Shown: positions 1-6,121 of the stretch, one piece after another
Numbering within the stretch: position 1 is the stretch's first letter
How the letters are laid out: every line of letters starts with the position of its first letter
Assembly (NCBI GenBank): GCA_031412355.1
Contig: JANOCR010000310.1
Coordinates: forward strand, 1-11,072
DNA length: 11,072 nt
Direction: 5' to 3'
DNA from: JAENVT01 sp031412355
GTDB taxonomy: Bacteria; Actinomycetota; Acidimicrobiia; Acidimicrobiales; Ilumatobacteraceae
Notes under the pieces: generated by a model
Seen by the model: the letters and a program-made list of their open reading frames with translations, nothing else
Database searches by the model: none
Told to the model about the DNA's origin: nothing
Translations under genes and position numbers: made by a program

Positions 1-975
1 GTCGGCGTTGACGATCTCGACGGCGTTGATCAGCCTGCGCAGCCGACCGGTCAGTTCAGGACGTGTTTCTGCCGGACACTTGCCCAGGTGCACCACGACC
101 AGCTCGCGATCAGGTACCACGACGCAGAACTGACCCTCATAGCCGTGACAGGCCAGACTGCCCGGCAGATCGCTCCACATCCACCAATGGTGGCCGTAGT
201 CGAATCCGTCCTCGTCGCTGGCGACGAACGTGCGAGCGCTGTCGCACCAGCCCTCGGGCAGCAGTCGTCGACCATCGACCACCCCGTCGTTGCGGTAGAG
301 CTCGCCGAACCTTGCGAAGTCGCGAGCTGTGGCGTAGACGTACGACGATCCGACGAACGTGTCGCGACCGTCGAACTTCGGTAGCGCGCTGCGCATGCCC
401 GCCGGCTCGAACAGCCGCTCGCGTAGGAACCGCTCCATGCCGCCGCGGCCCCCACCGACGACATCGCCGATGATCCGACAGATGATGTTGGTCGTGCCGC
501 TGGAGTAGTTCCACGTCGAGCCAGGTCGGTCGATCAGCGGCAGCGACGCCGCGTACGCGGCCATGTCGTGTTGGCCGGCGCCGAACAACATCTCCAGGCA
601 ATGGCTCACAGAGTCGTCGATGTAGTCCTCGACCCACTCGAGCCCGGGCCGCATCTCCAGCAGGTTGCGCATGGTGACCGCCTCCTTCGGCGTTCCCCGC
701 CAGCTCGGCACAGCCGCTGGTCGATCAAGTTCGAGGCGTCCGTCACCGACAAGGACCCCGACAGCAGCGTGGGTGATGCTCTTCGCCATGCTCCACGACA
801 CCAACGTGGTGTGTTCGGTGACCGGCCCGCCGGCACCGAAGATCGAATCTGGCTGCGATCCGTAGCGTTCGACGACCAATTCGCCGTTCTGGACCACCAG
901 GAGTGCCAGGCTGACACCGTGGGGTGCGTCGTCAGCGAACAACTCGTCGGCGATCGTCAAGATCGTGTCGTTCAC
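1..975 (-). CDS. Serine hydrolase, beta-lactamase/esterase (class C-like) family, C-terminus cut by window edge
   Basis: The frame is open from a GTG at 975 to the left edge, giving 325 visible residues and no stop, so the C-terminus is missing. It has the serine-acylase signature of the class C beta-lactamase, esterase and 6-aminohexanoate-dimer hydrolase superfamily. SMAK at residues 62-65 supplies the nucleophile Ser62 and Lys65. YSS at 157-159 supplies the conserved Tyr, followed by GTTN. HGYEGQ at 277-282 sits where the third motif (HxG/KTG) is expected, just before a VVVPDRELVVV strand. No signal peptide is visible, so a cytoplasmic enzyme is likely. Substrate is unknown; most such proteins are esterases, amidases or peptidases rather than resistance enzymes. 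GTG 975 is chosen because a TACGGT box lies 8 nt upstream. An in-frame GTG at 1032 would add 19 residues but leave only 15 bp to the divergent gene. That added stretch reads plausibly as protein, so the start is not certain. Confidence 0.88.
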   Translation of the reverse strand, partial: MNDTILTIADELFADDAPHGVSLALLVVQNGELVVERYGSQPDSIFGAGGPVTEHTTLVSWSMAKSITHAAVGVLVGDGRLELDRPAAVPSWRGTPKEAVTMRNLLEMRPGLEWVEDYIDDSVSHCLEMLFGAGQHDMAAYAASLPLIDRPGSTWNYSSGTTNIICRIIGDVVGGGRGGMERFLRERLFEPAGMRSALPKFDGRDTFVGSSYVYATARDFARFGELYRNDGVVDGRRLLPEGWCDSARTFVASDEDGFDYGHHWWMWSDLPGSLACHGYEGQFCVVVPDRELVVVHLGKCPAETRPELTGRLRRLINAVEIVNAD

Positions 976-989
976 GGAGACGTACCGTA
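976..989 (-). promoter_or_regulatory. Candidate leaderless promoter (-10 box) of the serine hydrolase
   Basis: On the minus strand TACGGT (989-984) is followed by 8 nt and then the GTG at 975. No Shine-Dalgarno sequence is present. The TANNNT-to-start distance equals that seen before the genes at 4416 and 6122. No convincing -35 box is seen. The promoter role is inferred. Confidence 0.4.
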
Positions 990-1041
990 GCGAGATTGGG
1001 TCGAATGACTTATTTCGGATCGACCCGGCCACTGTTACAAC

Positions 1042-1068
1042 TGCCCTATGGGACGGAACCATAGGGCA
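1042..1068. promoter_or_regulatory. 10-bp-arm palindrome over the start codon of the secreted propeller protein
   Basis: TGCCCTATGG (1042-1051) and CCATAGGGCA (1059-1068) are perfect reverse complements separated by 7 nt. The ATG of the + gene (1048-1050) lies inside the left arm. As DNA it could be an operator for a dimeric repressor placed at the transcription start, shared by the divergent pair. As RNA it could hide the start codon if a leader is transcribed. Only the dyad is seen directly; its function is inferred. Confidence 0.55.
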
Positions 1069-2850
1069 CGGTGGTCTGCTATTGGCGCGGCTGTTGCAGT
1101 CAGCCTTGGCGCGGGCGGACTGATCACGTTCGCGGCGGCTGCGGGCGGTACTGCGTCGACATTCACACCGATCACGCCGTGTCGTTTGCTCGACACGCGC
1201 CCGGAGGGTCCGGCCACGGGAGAACCCGCGCCGCGATCCACGCCACTCGGCCAGGGTGAGACGCTGACCATCACTGCTCGGGGAGATTTCGGCAACTGCA
1301 GCGCCCTTTCGCCCACCGCAACCGGGGCCGTCCTCAACGTCACGACCGTCAACGCAACGGCCAGCGGGTTCCTCACCGTGTGGCCGGCAGACAAGGCAAA
1401 GCCGCTGGCCAGCAGCCTCAACTGGGCCGCAGGGCAGGGTGCAACGCCGAACCAGGTGACCACAGGTCTCGACGCATCCGGCCGGCTCAGCCTGTTCAAC
1501 AACGCGGGCACTGTCGACGTGATCGTTGATGTCGTCGGCCTGTACGAGCCTGCTTCCGCCGGAGGCGGCGGAGTTGGTCCGGCGGGTCCCGCCGGTGCAA
1601 CTGGCGCCCAGGGTGCAACTGGCGCCCAGGGGCCGGCCGGCCCTGCAGGTGGCCCAATCGGCCCACAGGGTGATCCGGGCCCACAAGGGACTCAGGGTAT
1701 GGCTGGGACACAGCTGATGACCTCGGCAAACCCGGACCCGACAGCCGGTGGTCGGTACTCGTCGATGAAGCTGGATACCACCGGGAACCCGGTGATCAGT
1801 CACTACGACCCGTCGCTCGGCGACCTGAAGCTGACTCGCTGCTACGACCCGGCTTGCGCGGTTGCGCACACGAATGTCGTCGACGACGGCGGGCTCCTCA
1901 ACGACACCGTCGGTCAGTACACGTCACTCGCTCTGGACTCCAACGACTTCGCAGTGATCAGCTACTACGACGTCACGAACGGCGCCTTGAAGGTGGCCCA
2001 TTGCGGCAACCTCGACTGCGTCGACAACGTCACGGTCAGCACGGTCGACGACACCGGCGACCGCGGCCAGTACACCTCGCTTGCGCTCGACGCCACGGGC
2101 AACCCGGTCATCAGCTACTACGACGCAACCGGCGGCAGGCTCATGCTCGCCCACTGCAACGACGGCAACTGCGAGGGTGGCAACGACGCCCCGGCAAGTC
2201 CGGTGAACACCAGCGAAGCTGCCGACATTGTCGGTCAATACAGTTCGCTGGCGCTAGACCTGTTCGACCAGCTCCCCACGATCGCCTACTACAACGCCAC
2301 TGACGGCGATGTGCGTCTGGTGCACTGCAGCAACGCTGCCTGCACTGGCGTTCAGAGTGGCCCGTTGGTCGATGGAACAACCGCTCATGTCGGAGCCTAC
2401 CTCTCGATGGCCCTCGACCTCGCCAGCAATCCCGTCATCGCCTACTACGACGCCGACTTCCAGGCTCTGAAGGTCGCTCGCTGCGACGACGTGGCGTGTG
2501 CTGCACCTGTCGTCAACTTCGCCCTCAGCGGCTTCACCGGTCAGATCGACACGTCGATCGCCTTGGACGCCAACGACTTCGCGGTGGTCAGTTACATCGA
2601 CAACTCGAACGTGATACTTGGCCAGACCTTCATGCGGATCGCTCGCTGTTTGGACCTGGGGTGCACCGCCGTTGACTCGGAAACACCGGATCCGCTCATC
2701 GGCGACTTGCCCTTCAACACGTCGATCGTGCTCGATGTGTACGGCAACCCGACGATCAGTCGATTCGACAGCATTTTCTCCAAGCTCACGGTCACACACT
2801 GCACCAACGCGATGTGCAGGCCACACGTCAGGCTGATCTCCGCCCCCTAA
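1048..2850 (+). CDS. Secreted protein with collagen-like stalk and seven CxxxxC propeller-like repeats
   Basis: 600 residues. A signal peptide is evident: basic residues 1-8, then a hydrophobic Ala/Gly/Val-rich core at about 11-32 ending AAAAGG. Residues about 38-168 form a beta-rich domain opening FTPITPCRLLDTRP, with C45 and C84 likely disulfide bonded. From memory this type of domain recurs in secreted actinobacterial proteins. Residues about 178-222 are Gly-X-Y triplets (8, one-residue break, 7), a collagen-like stalk. Residues about 236-592 contain seven repeats of the form GQYSSLALD..GNPVISYYD..G.LKVAHC....C. Their cysteine pairs are 265/270, 319/324, 370/375, 427/432, 479/484, 534/539 and 585/590, always four residues apart. 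Seven repeats of 40-60 residues suggest a seven-bladed beta-propeller exported to the cell surface or medium. No anchor, LPXTG or catalytic motif is seen. Role unknown; adhesion or ligand binding is a guess. There is no Shine-Dalgarno upstream of the ATG. Confidence 0.9.
   Translation: MGRNHRARWSAIGAAVAVSLGAGGLITFAAAAGGTASTFTPITPCRLLDTRPEGPATGEPAPRSTPLGQGETLTITARGDFGNCSALSPTATGAVLNVTTVNATASGFLTVWPADKAKPLASSLNWAAGQGATPNQVTTGLDASGRLSLFNNAGTVDVIVDVVGLYEPASAGGGGVGPAGPAGATGAQGATGAQGPAGPAGGPIGPQGDPGPQGTQGMAGTQLMTSANPDPTAGGRYSSMKLDTTGNPVISHYDPSLGDLKLTRCYDPACAVAHTNVVDDGGLLNDTVGQYTSLALDSNDFAVISYYDVTNGALKVAHCGNLDCVDNVTVSTVDDTGDRGQYTSLALDATGNPVISYYDATGGRLMLAHCNDGNCEGGNDAPASPVNTSEAADIVGQYSSLALDLFDQLPTIAYYNATDGDVRLVHCSNAACTGVQSGPLVDGTTAHVGAYLSMALDLASNPVIAYYDADFQALKVARCDDVACAAPVVNFALSGFTGQIDTSIALDANDFAVVSYIDNSNVILGQTFMRIARCLDLGCTAVDSETPDPLIGDLPFNTSIVLDVYGNPTISRFDSIFSKLTVTHCTNAMCRPHVRLISAP
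1594..1629 (+). repeat. Two perfect tandem copies of an 18-bp unit in the collagen-like segment
   Basis: Positions 1594-1611 and 1612-1629 are identical 18-mers (GGTGCAACTGGCGCCCAG), each encoding GATGAQ. Identity down to the third codon position points to recent duplication by slippage, so stalk length may vary between strains. Confidence 0.9.
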
Positions 2851-2870
2851 CTATCCGAGATCCCCCCCAA

Positions 2871-2919
2871 CATCATGTGAGCGCCTGAACCTCGGCGGTG
2901 GTTCGGCGCTCACATGATG
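2871..2919. terminator. Very strong hairpin between the propeller protein and the nucleotidyltransferase
   Basis: CATCATGTGAGCGCC (2871-2885) pairs perfectly with GGCGCTCACATGATG (2905-2919). After a single unpaired T (2886), GAACC (2887-2891) pairs with GGTTC (2900-2904), leaving an 8-nt loop. It begins 21 nt after the stop of the upstream gene, so a transcription terminator is the simplest reading. No T-tract follows on either strand; tractless hairpins are common in actinobacteria. It ends 25 nt before the next start codon. Confidence 0.6.
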
Positions 2920-2944
2920 CGCGTATGTCCACAAGCGAGGGGGC

Positions 2945-3748
2945 GTGGTGGGCAAGACTGAATCCGTGGACGTCGCAACAGCGCTCGGCACCTATCTCGA
3001 CATCGTCGACACGTCGGCGCCGGGGCTGATTGAAGGGCTGTACGTCGTCGGCTCGTACGCCCTCGATGACTGGCAACCCGGCCGAAGCGACATCGACATA
3101 GTCGCGGTGCTGGCAGAGCCTGCCACCGACGACGACTTCGCCACGTTGCGCACGGCACACGCGTTGCTCGACGAACGACAACCGCAACCGCGCATCGACG
3201 GTCCGTACCTGGCGTGGGCGGACCTGATCGCGGCTCCCGCTACCGGTCTGCACCGGCCGTGGACCCTCGAGGGTCAGTTGCACCACGACGGCGAGTGCTT
3301 CGAGATCAATCCAGTGACCTGGTACACACTGGCCACCTACGGGGTGACCGTACGGGGCCCCGCCGCGGAGAAGCTCGAGATCTGGCACGAGGTAGAGGAT
3401 CGCGTCAGGTTCGTAATCGACAACCTGTCGACCTACTGGTACCGACTCGCCGACTCCGTCGTCGAGGCCTGCGAGGAGCCGGCATCGTCGTTCGACCTCG
3501 CATCGTTCGAATGGTGCGCGCTCGGCGCCCTGCGGCTGCATTACACGGCCTTCACCGGCGACGTCACCTCGAAAAGCGGGGCCGGCGAATACGGAATCGT
3601 CGTTACGCCCGACTACATGCACGACACCCTTCGCGCCGCGCTCGACATACGGGCCGGCGGCGAGGGCGAGGTGACCACCAAGATGATGTTGGGCGCGGCC
3701 GACGTGATCAGTTGGACGGTGAACGAGGTACGCCAGGCAGCGGCGTAG
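2945..3748 (+). CDS. Nucleotidyltransferase, aminoglycoside adenylyltransferase (AadA)-like
   Basis: 267 residues. The N-terminal half carries the nucleotidyltransferase fold signature: G36-S37 then S48-D49-I50-D51, where the two aspartates bind the metal-ATP. The C-terminal part matches the helical domain of ANT(3'')/AadA-type enzymes, with FEWCALGALRLHYTAFTG at 188-205 followed by SKSGAGEY at 209-216, close in pattern to that family. AadA enzymes transfer AMP from ATP to streptomycin and spectinomycin. Whether this chromosomal relative gives resistance or modifies another substrate cannot be told. The start is GTG 2945 or the next codon GTG 2948; GAGGGGG just upstream (2937-2943) is a Shine-Dalgarno and its spacing slightly favours 2948. 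No mobile element or integron site is nearby, so this looks like a resident gene. Its last 41 bp overlap the end of the convergent LOG gene. Confidence 0.82.
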   Translation: MVGKTESVDVATALGTYLDIVDTSAPGLIEGLYVVGSYALDDWQPGRSDIDIVAVLAEPATDDDFATLRTAHALLDERQPQPRIDGPYLAWADLIAAPATGLHRPWTLEGQLHHDGECFEINPVTWYTLATYGVTVRGPAAEKLEIWHEVEDRVRFVIDNLSTYWYRLADSVVEACEEPASSFDLASFEWCALGALRLHYTAFTGDVTSKSGAGEYGIVVTPDYMHDTLRAALDIRAGGEGEVTTKMMLGAADVISWTVNEVRQAAA

Positions 3749-4337
3749 CGTCGCGGTCGATCCACTTGTGGCCGACATCGGGCACCGGGCCGGTGGCAAG
3801 TGCGATGGCCTCGTCGATGGTGTGGGCCCGTTGCGCCAACATGCGATGCGAATCGCGGACGAAGCCCGCCGTGACGGCGTTGAACATCCAATCGAACATC
3901 GGACCCCAATAGCCGTCGATGTCGAGCAACACGATTGGCTTTGCAATCAGACCCAACTGGTTCCAGGTCAATGCTTCGGCGAACTCGTCGAGAGTTCCGA
4001 AACCACCCGGAAGCACGATGAATCCGTCGGACAGGTCGGTGAGACGCGCTTTGCGGTCGTGCATGGTCGGCACGACCTCGAGGCGAGTCAAGCCTTCGTG
4101 CGCCACTTCGGCGCGCATGAGCTGCTCGGTGATGACGCCGATGACCTCGCCATCCGCAGCGAGGGCGCTGTCGGCAACGAGCCCCATCAGCCCGACGTGG
4201 CCGCCGCCGTACACCAGCCCGATGCCGCGATGGGCCATGGCGGACCCGAGTTGTTGTGCCGCCTCACCGAACGACGGCGATGTGCCCGCATTCGACCCGC
4301 AGTACACGCAGATGCGCGTGGTTGGTTCGGAACGCAT
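3708..4337 (-). CDS. LOG-family protein (TIGR00730), probable nucleoside 5'-monophosphate phosphoribohydrolase
   Basis: 209 residues from ATG 4337. The Rossmann-like fold of the LOG family, often mislabelled lysine decarboxylase, shows in ICVYCGSNAG near the N-terminus (residues 9-18), the glycine-rich LVYGGGHVGLMG (41-52), MHDRKA (92-97) and PGGFGTLDE (110-118). The last two hold the conserved Arg and Glu of the active site. Characterised members cleave cytokinin riboside monophosphate or other nucleotides such as AMP at the N-glycosidic bond, releasing ribose 5-phosphate. The frame continues upstream to a GTG at 4394, but the extra 19 residues precede the usual family N-terminus and are rich in Arg and Ser, so ATG 4337 is preferred. 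A weak AGG lies about 7 nt before it. The gene is divergent from the acyl-CoA dehydrogenase and convergent, with overlap, to the nucleotidyltransferase. Confidence 0.9.
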   Translation of the reverse strand: MRSEPTTRICVYCGSNAGTSPSFGEAAQQLGSAMAHRGIGLVYGGGHVGLMGLVADSALAADGEVIGVITEQLMRAEVAHEGLTRLEVVPTMHDRKARLTDLSDGFIVLPGGFGTLDEFAEALTWNQLGLIAKPIVLLDIDGYWGPMFDWMFNAVTAGFVRDSHRMLAQRAHTIDEAIALATGPVPDVGHKWIDRDATPLPGVPRSPSN

Positions 4338-4401
4338 ACCAAAGCCTGACACGTCACGCGACCGGCGACATGCCTCGTTTCGGAGATCGACCACACATCG
4401 C

Positions 4402-4415
4402 TAGCCTCGGAATCG
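4402..4415 (+). promoter_or_regulatory. Candidate leaderless promoter (-10 box) of the acyl-CoA dehydrogenase
   Basis: TAGCCT (4402-4407) is followed by 8 nt and then ATG 4416. No purine-rich Shine-Dalgarno precedes the ATG. The spacing matches the boxes before the genes at 975 and 6122. No good -35 is seen. Confidence 0.4.
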
Positions 4416-6074
4416 ATGCAGGACCACCGTGATGACCCTGGGGTTGACCCTGGGCATGATTCCGATGCCGTTGTGGCGACACCCGATCTCGCCGCTGCAG
4501 CCGACACGATCGAGATCGCCGGCAGCGTGGTCGGCAAGGCGATTCGCCATCTCGCGGCCAGCGGCGGCCCCGATCGAAACCAGGTGTTGGCGTACGACGT
4601 GGCTCACGCTGCGGCTCAGGTCGCAGCAGCCAGGGCCATGCTCGACTACGGCTCGAAGGGCGACATCGAAGCCCGCCTCACGTGCGCGTTCGTCGCCGAC
4701 GTGGTTCACGATCTCATCACCCGGCTGTGCGGCCGCGAGGCGATGTGGGGACTCGAGAAGGCTCCATTGCGCGACACCCATTCGTTCCTCGACAACTTCC
4801 GCGCGCCAGCATTCATCGCCGCGCTCGCCGGCGAGCCCGGGCCGCGACATCTCGACAGCGAGTTCGAGATGGTGCAAGACACGTTCCGCTCGTTCGCCGA
4901 CAACGAAATCGCCCCTCGCGCCGAGCATGTGCATCGCGACAACGGCGACGTGCCCGAAGACCTGATCGCCGGCCTGGCCGAGATGGGCGTCTTCGGTCTC
5001 AGCGTGCCGGCCGAGTACGGCGGGTACAGCGAAGGTGGAGATGGCGAGTACATCGCCATGGTCATCGCCACGGAGGAATTGAGCCGCGGCTCGCTGGGCA
5101 TCGGGGGATCACTGATCACCCGTCCCGAGATCTTGACCCGGGCGCTCGTCAAGGGCGGCACGGAAGCGCAGAAGCACCACTGGCTGCCGAAGTTGGCGAC
5201 AGCCGAGGTGATGGCAGCGGTCGCAGTCACCGAACCCGACTTCGGAAGCGACGTGGCCGGCATCAAGGTCACAGCGACGGCCGCAGCCGGCTCGAGCGGT
5301 GAACCCGGATATGTGATCAACGGCGTGAAGACCTGGTGCACGTTCGGTGCCCGCGCAGACGTGCTGATGCTGCTGGCGCGCACCGATCCCGACCGCACCA
5401 AGACCCACCGTGGGCTCAGCTTGTTCATTGTGCCGAAGCCCCGCGGCGAGGGCCACGGCTTCGAGTTCACTCAACCCGCCGCCGCCGGCACCGTAGGCAA
5501 GATGGAAGGACGTCCCATCGACACCATCGGCTATCGCGGCATGCACAGCTACGAGATCGCCCTCGACAACTGGTGGGTGCCGGCCGAGAACCTGATCGGC
5601 GAAGAAGGCGGCCTTGGCAAAGGGTTCTACTTCCAGATGGAAGGCTTCGAGAATGGACGGCTGCAGACCGCGGCACGTGCGATCGGCGTGATGCAGGCTG
5701 CGTACGAAGCGGCATCCGACTACGCGGCAAACCGCACGGTGTTCGGCACACCCATCGGGGATTACGAACTGACACAAGTGAAGCTCGGCAGGATGGCGGT
5801 CCTGATCCAGGCCGCTCGCCAGTTCGCATACCACGTCGCAACCCTGATGGCGAAGGGGCAGGGGTCGATCGAGGCGAGCATGGTGAAGGCTTACGTCTGC
5901 AAGGCCGCTGAATGGGTGACCCGCGAGGCGATGCAGATTCACGGCGGGTACGGATACGCGGAGGAGTACTCAGTGAGTCGGCTATACGTCGACGCACGGG
6001 TGTTGAGCATCTTCGAGGGCGCCGACGAGACGCTGTGCCTGAAGGTGATTGCAAGACGTTTGTGCGACACTTGA
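4416..6074 (+). CDS. mcd: Acyl-CoA dehydrogenase with N-terminal extension, probable 2-methylsuccinyl-CoA dehydrogenase
   Basis: 552 residues, far longer than the usual 380-400 of acyl-CoA dehydrogenases because of a helical N-terminal extension of about 145 residues (AHAAAQVAAARAMLDYG at 63-79, then a conserved-looking AFVADVV). The flavin fold follows: N-terminal helical domain about 148-265, middle domain with AVTEPDFGSD at 270-279, and C-terminal helical domain with MQIHGGYGYAEEY at 506-518. E534 in IFEGADE sits at the usual catalytic-base position. The length, the extension, and stretches such as LGIGGSLITRPEILTRALVK (228-247) and GYRGMHSYEIA (372-382) match what I recall of Mcd. That FAD enzyme oxidises (2S)-methylsuccinyl-CoA to mesaconyl-CoA in the ethylmalonyl-CoA pathway of acetyl-CoA assimilation. 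No other gene of that pathway lies in the window, so the assignment rests on sequence alone; a related substrate remains possible. It is a single-gene unit, and 47 bp separate it from the kinase gene. Confidence 0.85.
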   Translation: MQDHRDDPGVDPGHDSDAVVATPDLAAAADTIEIAGSVVGKAIRHLAASGGPDRNQVLAYDVAHAAAQVAAARAMLDYGSKGDIEARLTCAFVADVVHDLITRLCGREAMWGLEKAPLRDTHSFLDNFRAPAFIAALAGEPGPRHLDSEFEMVQDTFRSFADNEIAPRAEHVHRDNGDVPEDLIAGLAEMGVFGLSVPAEYGGYSEGGDGEYIAMVIATEELSRGSLGIGGSLITRPEILTRALVKGGTEAQKHHWLPKLATAEVMAAVAVTEPDFGSDVAGIKVTATAAAGSSGEPGYVINGVKTWCTFGARADVLMLLARTDPDRTKTHRGLSLFIVPKPRGEGHGFEFTQPAAAGTVGKMEGRPIDTIGYRGMHSYEIALDNWWVPAENLIGEEGGLGKGFYFQMEGFENGRLQTAARAIGVMQAAYEAASDYAANRTVFGTPIGDYELTQVKLGRMAVLIQAARQFAYHVATLMAKGQGSIEASMVKAYVCKAAEWVTREAMQIHGGYGYAEEYSVSRLYVDARVLSIFEGADETLCLKVIARRLCDT

Positions 6075-6083
6075 TAGTTCGAC

Positions 6084-6110
6084 CTACGACTGGTCGTCAG
6101 ACAGTCGTAG
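6084..6110. promoter_or_regulatory. Perfect 9-bp inverted repeat upstream of the sensor kinase
   Basis: CTACGACTG (6084-6092) and CAGTCGTAG (6102-6110) are exact reverse complements separated by 9 nt. The right arm runs into the candidate -10 box TAGACT (6108-6113). Placement over the promoter of a NarL-type kinase/regulator operon suggests an operator, possibly for autoregulation by the encoded regulator. It starts 10 nt after the stop codon of the upstream dehydrogenase, so a weak terminator hairpin is an alternative. Confidence 0.5.
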
Positions 6111-6121
6111 ACTAACGAGCA
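6108..6121 (+). promoter_or_regulatory. Candidate leaderless promoter (-10 box) of the kinase/regulator operon
   Basis: TAGACT (6108-6113) is followed by 8 nt and ATG 6122, with no Shine-Dalgarno. The spacing is the same as before the genes at 975 and 4416. No clear -35 is seen. Confidence 0.42.

Noticed and set aside
976..1032. Longer serine hydrolase starting at GTG 1032
   Set aside because: It would leave 15 bp for two divergent promoters. GTG 975 has a TANNNT box at the recurrent 8-nt spacing. Not fully excluded, as the added residues read plausibly as protein.
2254..2826. Minus-strand open frame of 190 codons with apparent repeats
   Set aside because: The repetition is the mirror image of the propeller repeats of the sense gene.
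1740..2830. Repetitive DNA that might be read as a repeat array
   Set aside because: The repeats are degenerate at DNA level, in frame, and explained by protein blades; there are no constant repeats with unique spacers as in CRISPR.
2945..3748. Acquired antibiotic-resistance gene or integron cassette
   Set aside because: No integrase, attC-like site, insertion sequence or shift in base composition accompanies it; it looks like a resident relative of AadA.
2873..3946. Minus-strand open frame of 357 codons across the hairpin and nucleotidyltransferase
   Set aside because: It is antisense to the nucleotidyltransferase, overlaps the LOG gene in another frame, and has no domain signature; a shadow of GC-rich codons.
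4338..4394. Longer LOG protein starting at GTG 4394
   Set aside because: The extra 19 residues fall outside the family core and leave only 21 bp to the divergent gene; ATG 4337 is the natural family start.
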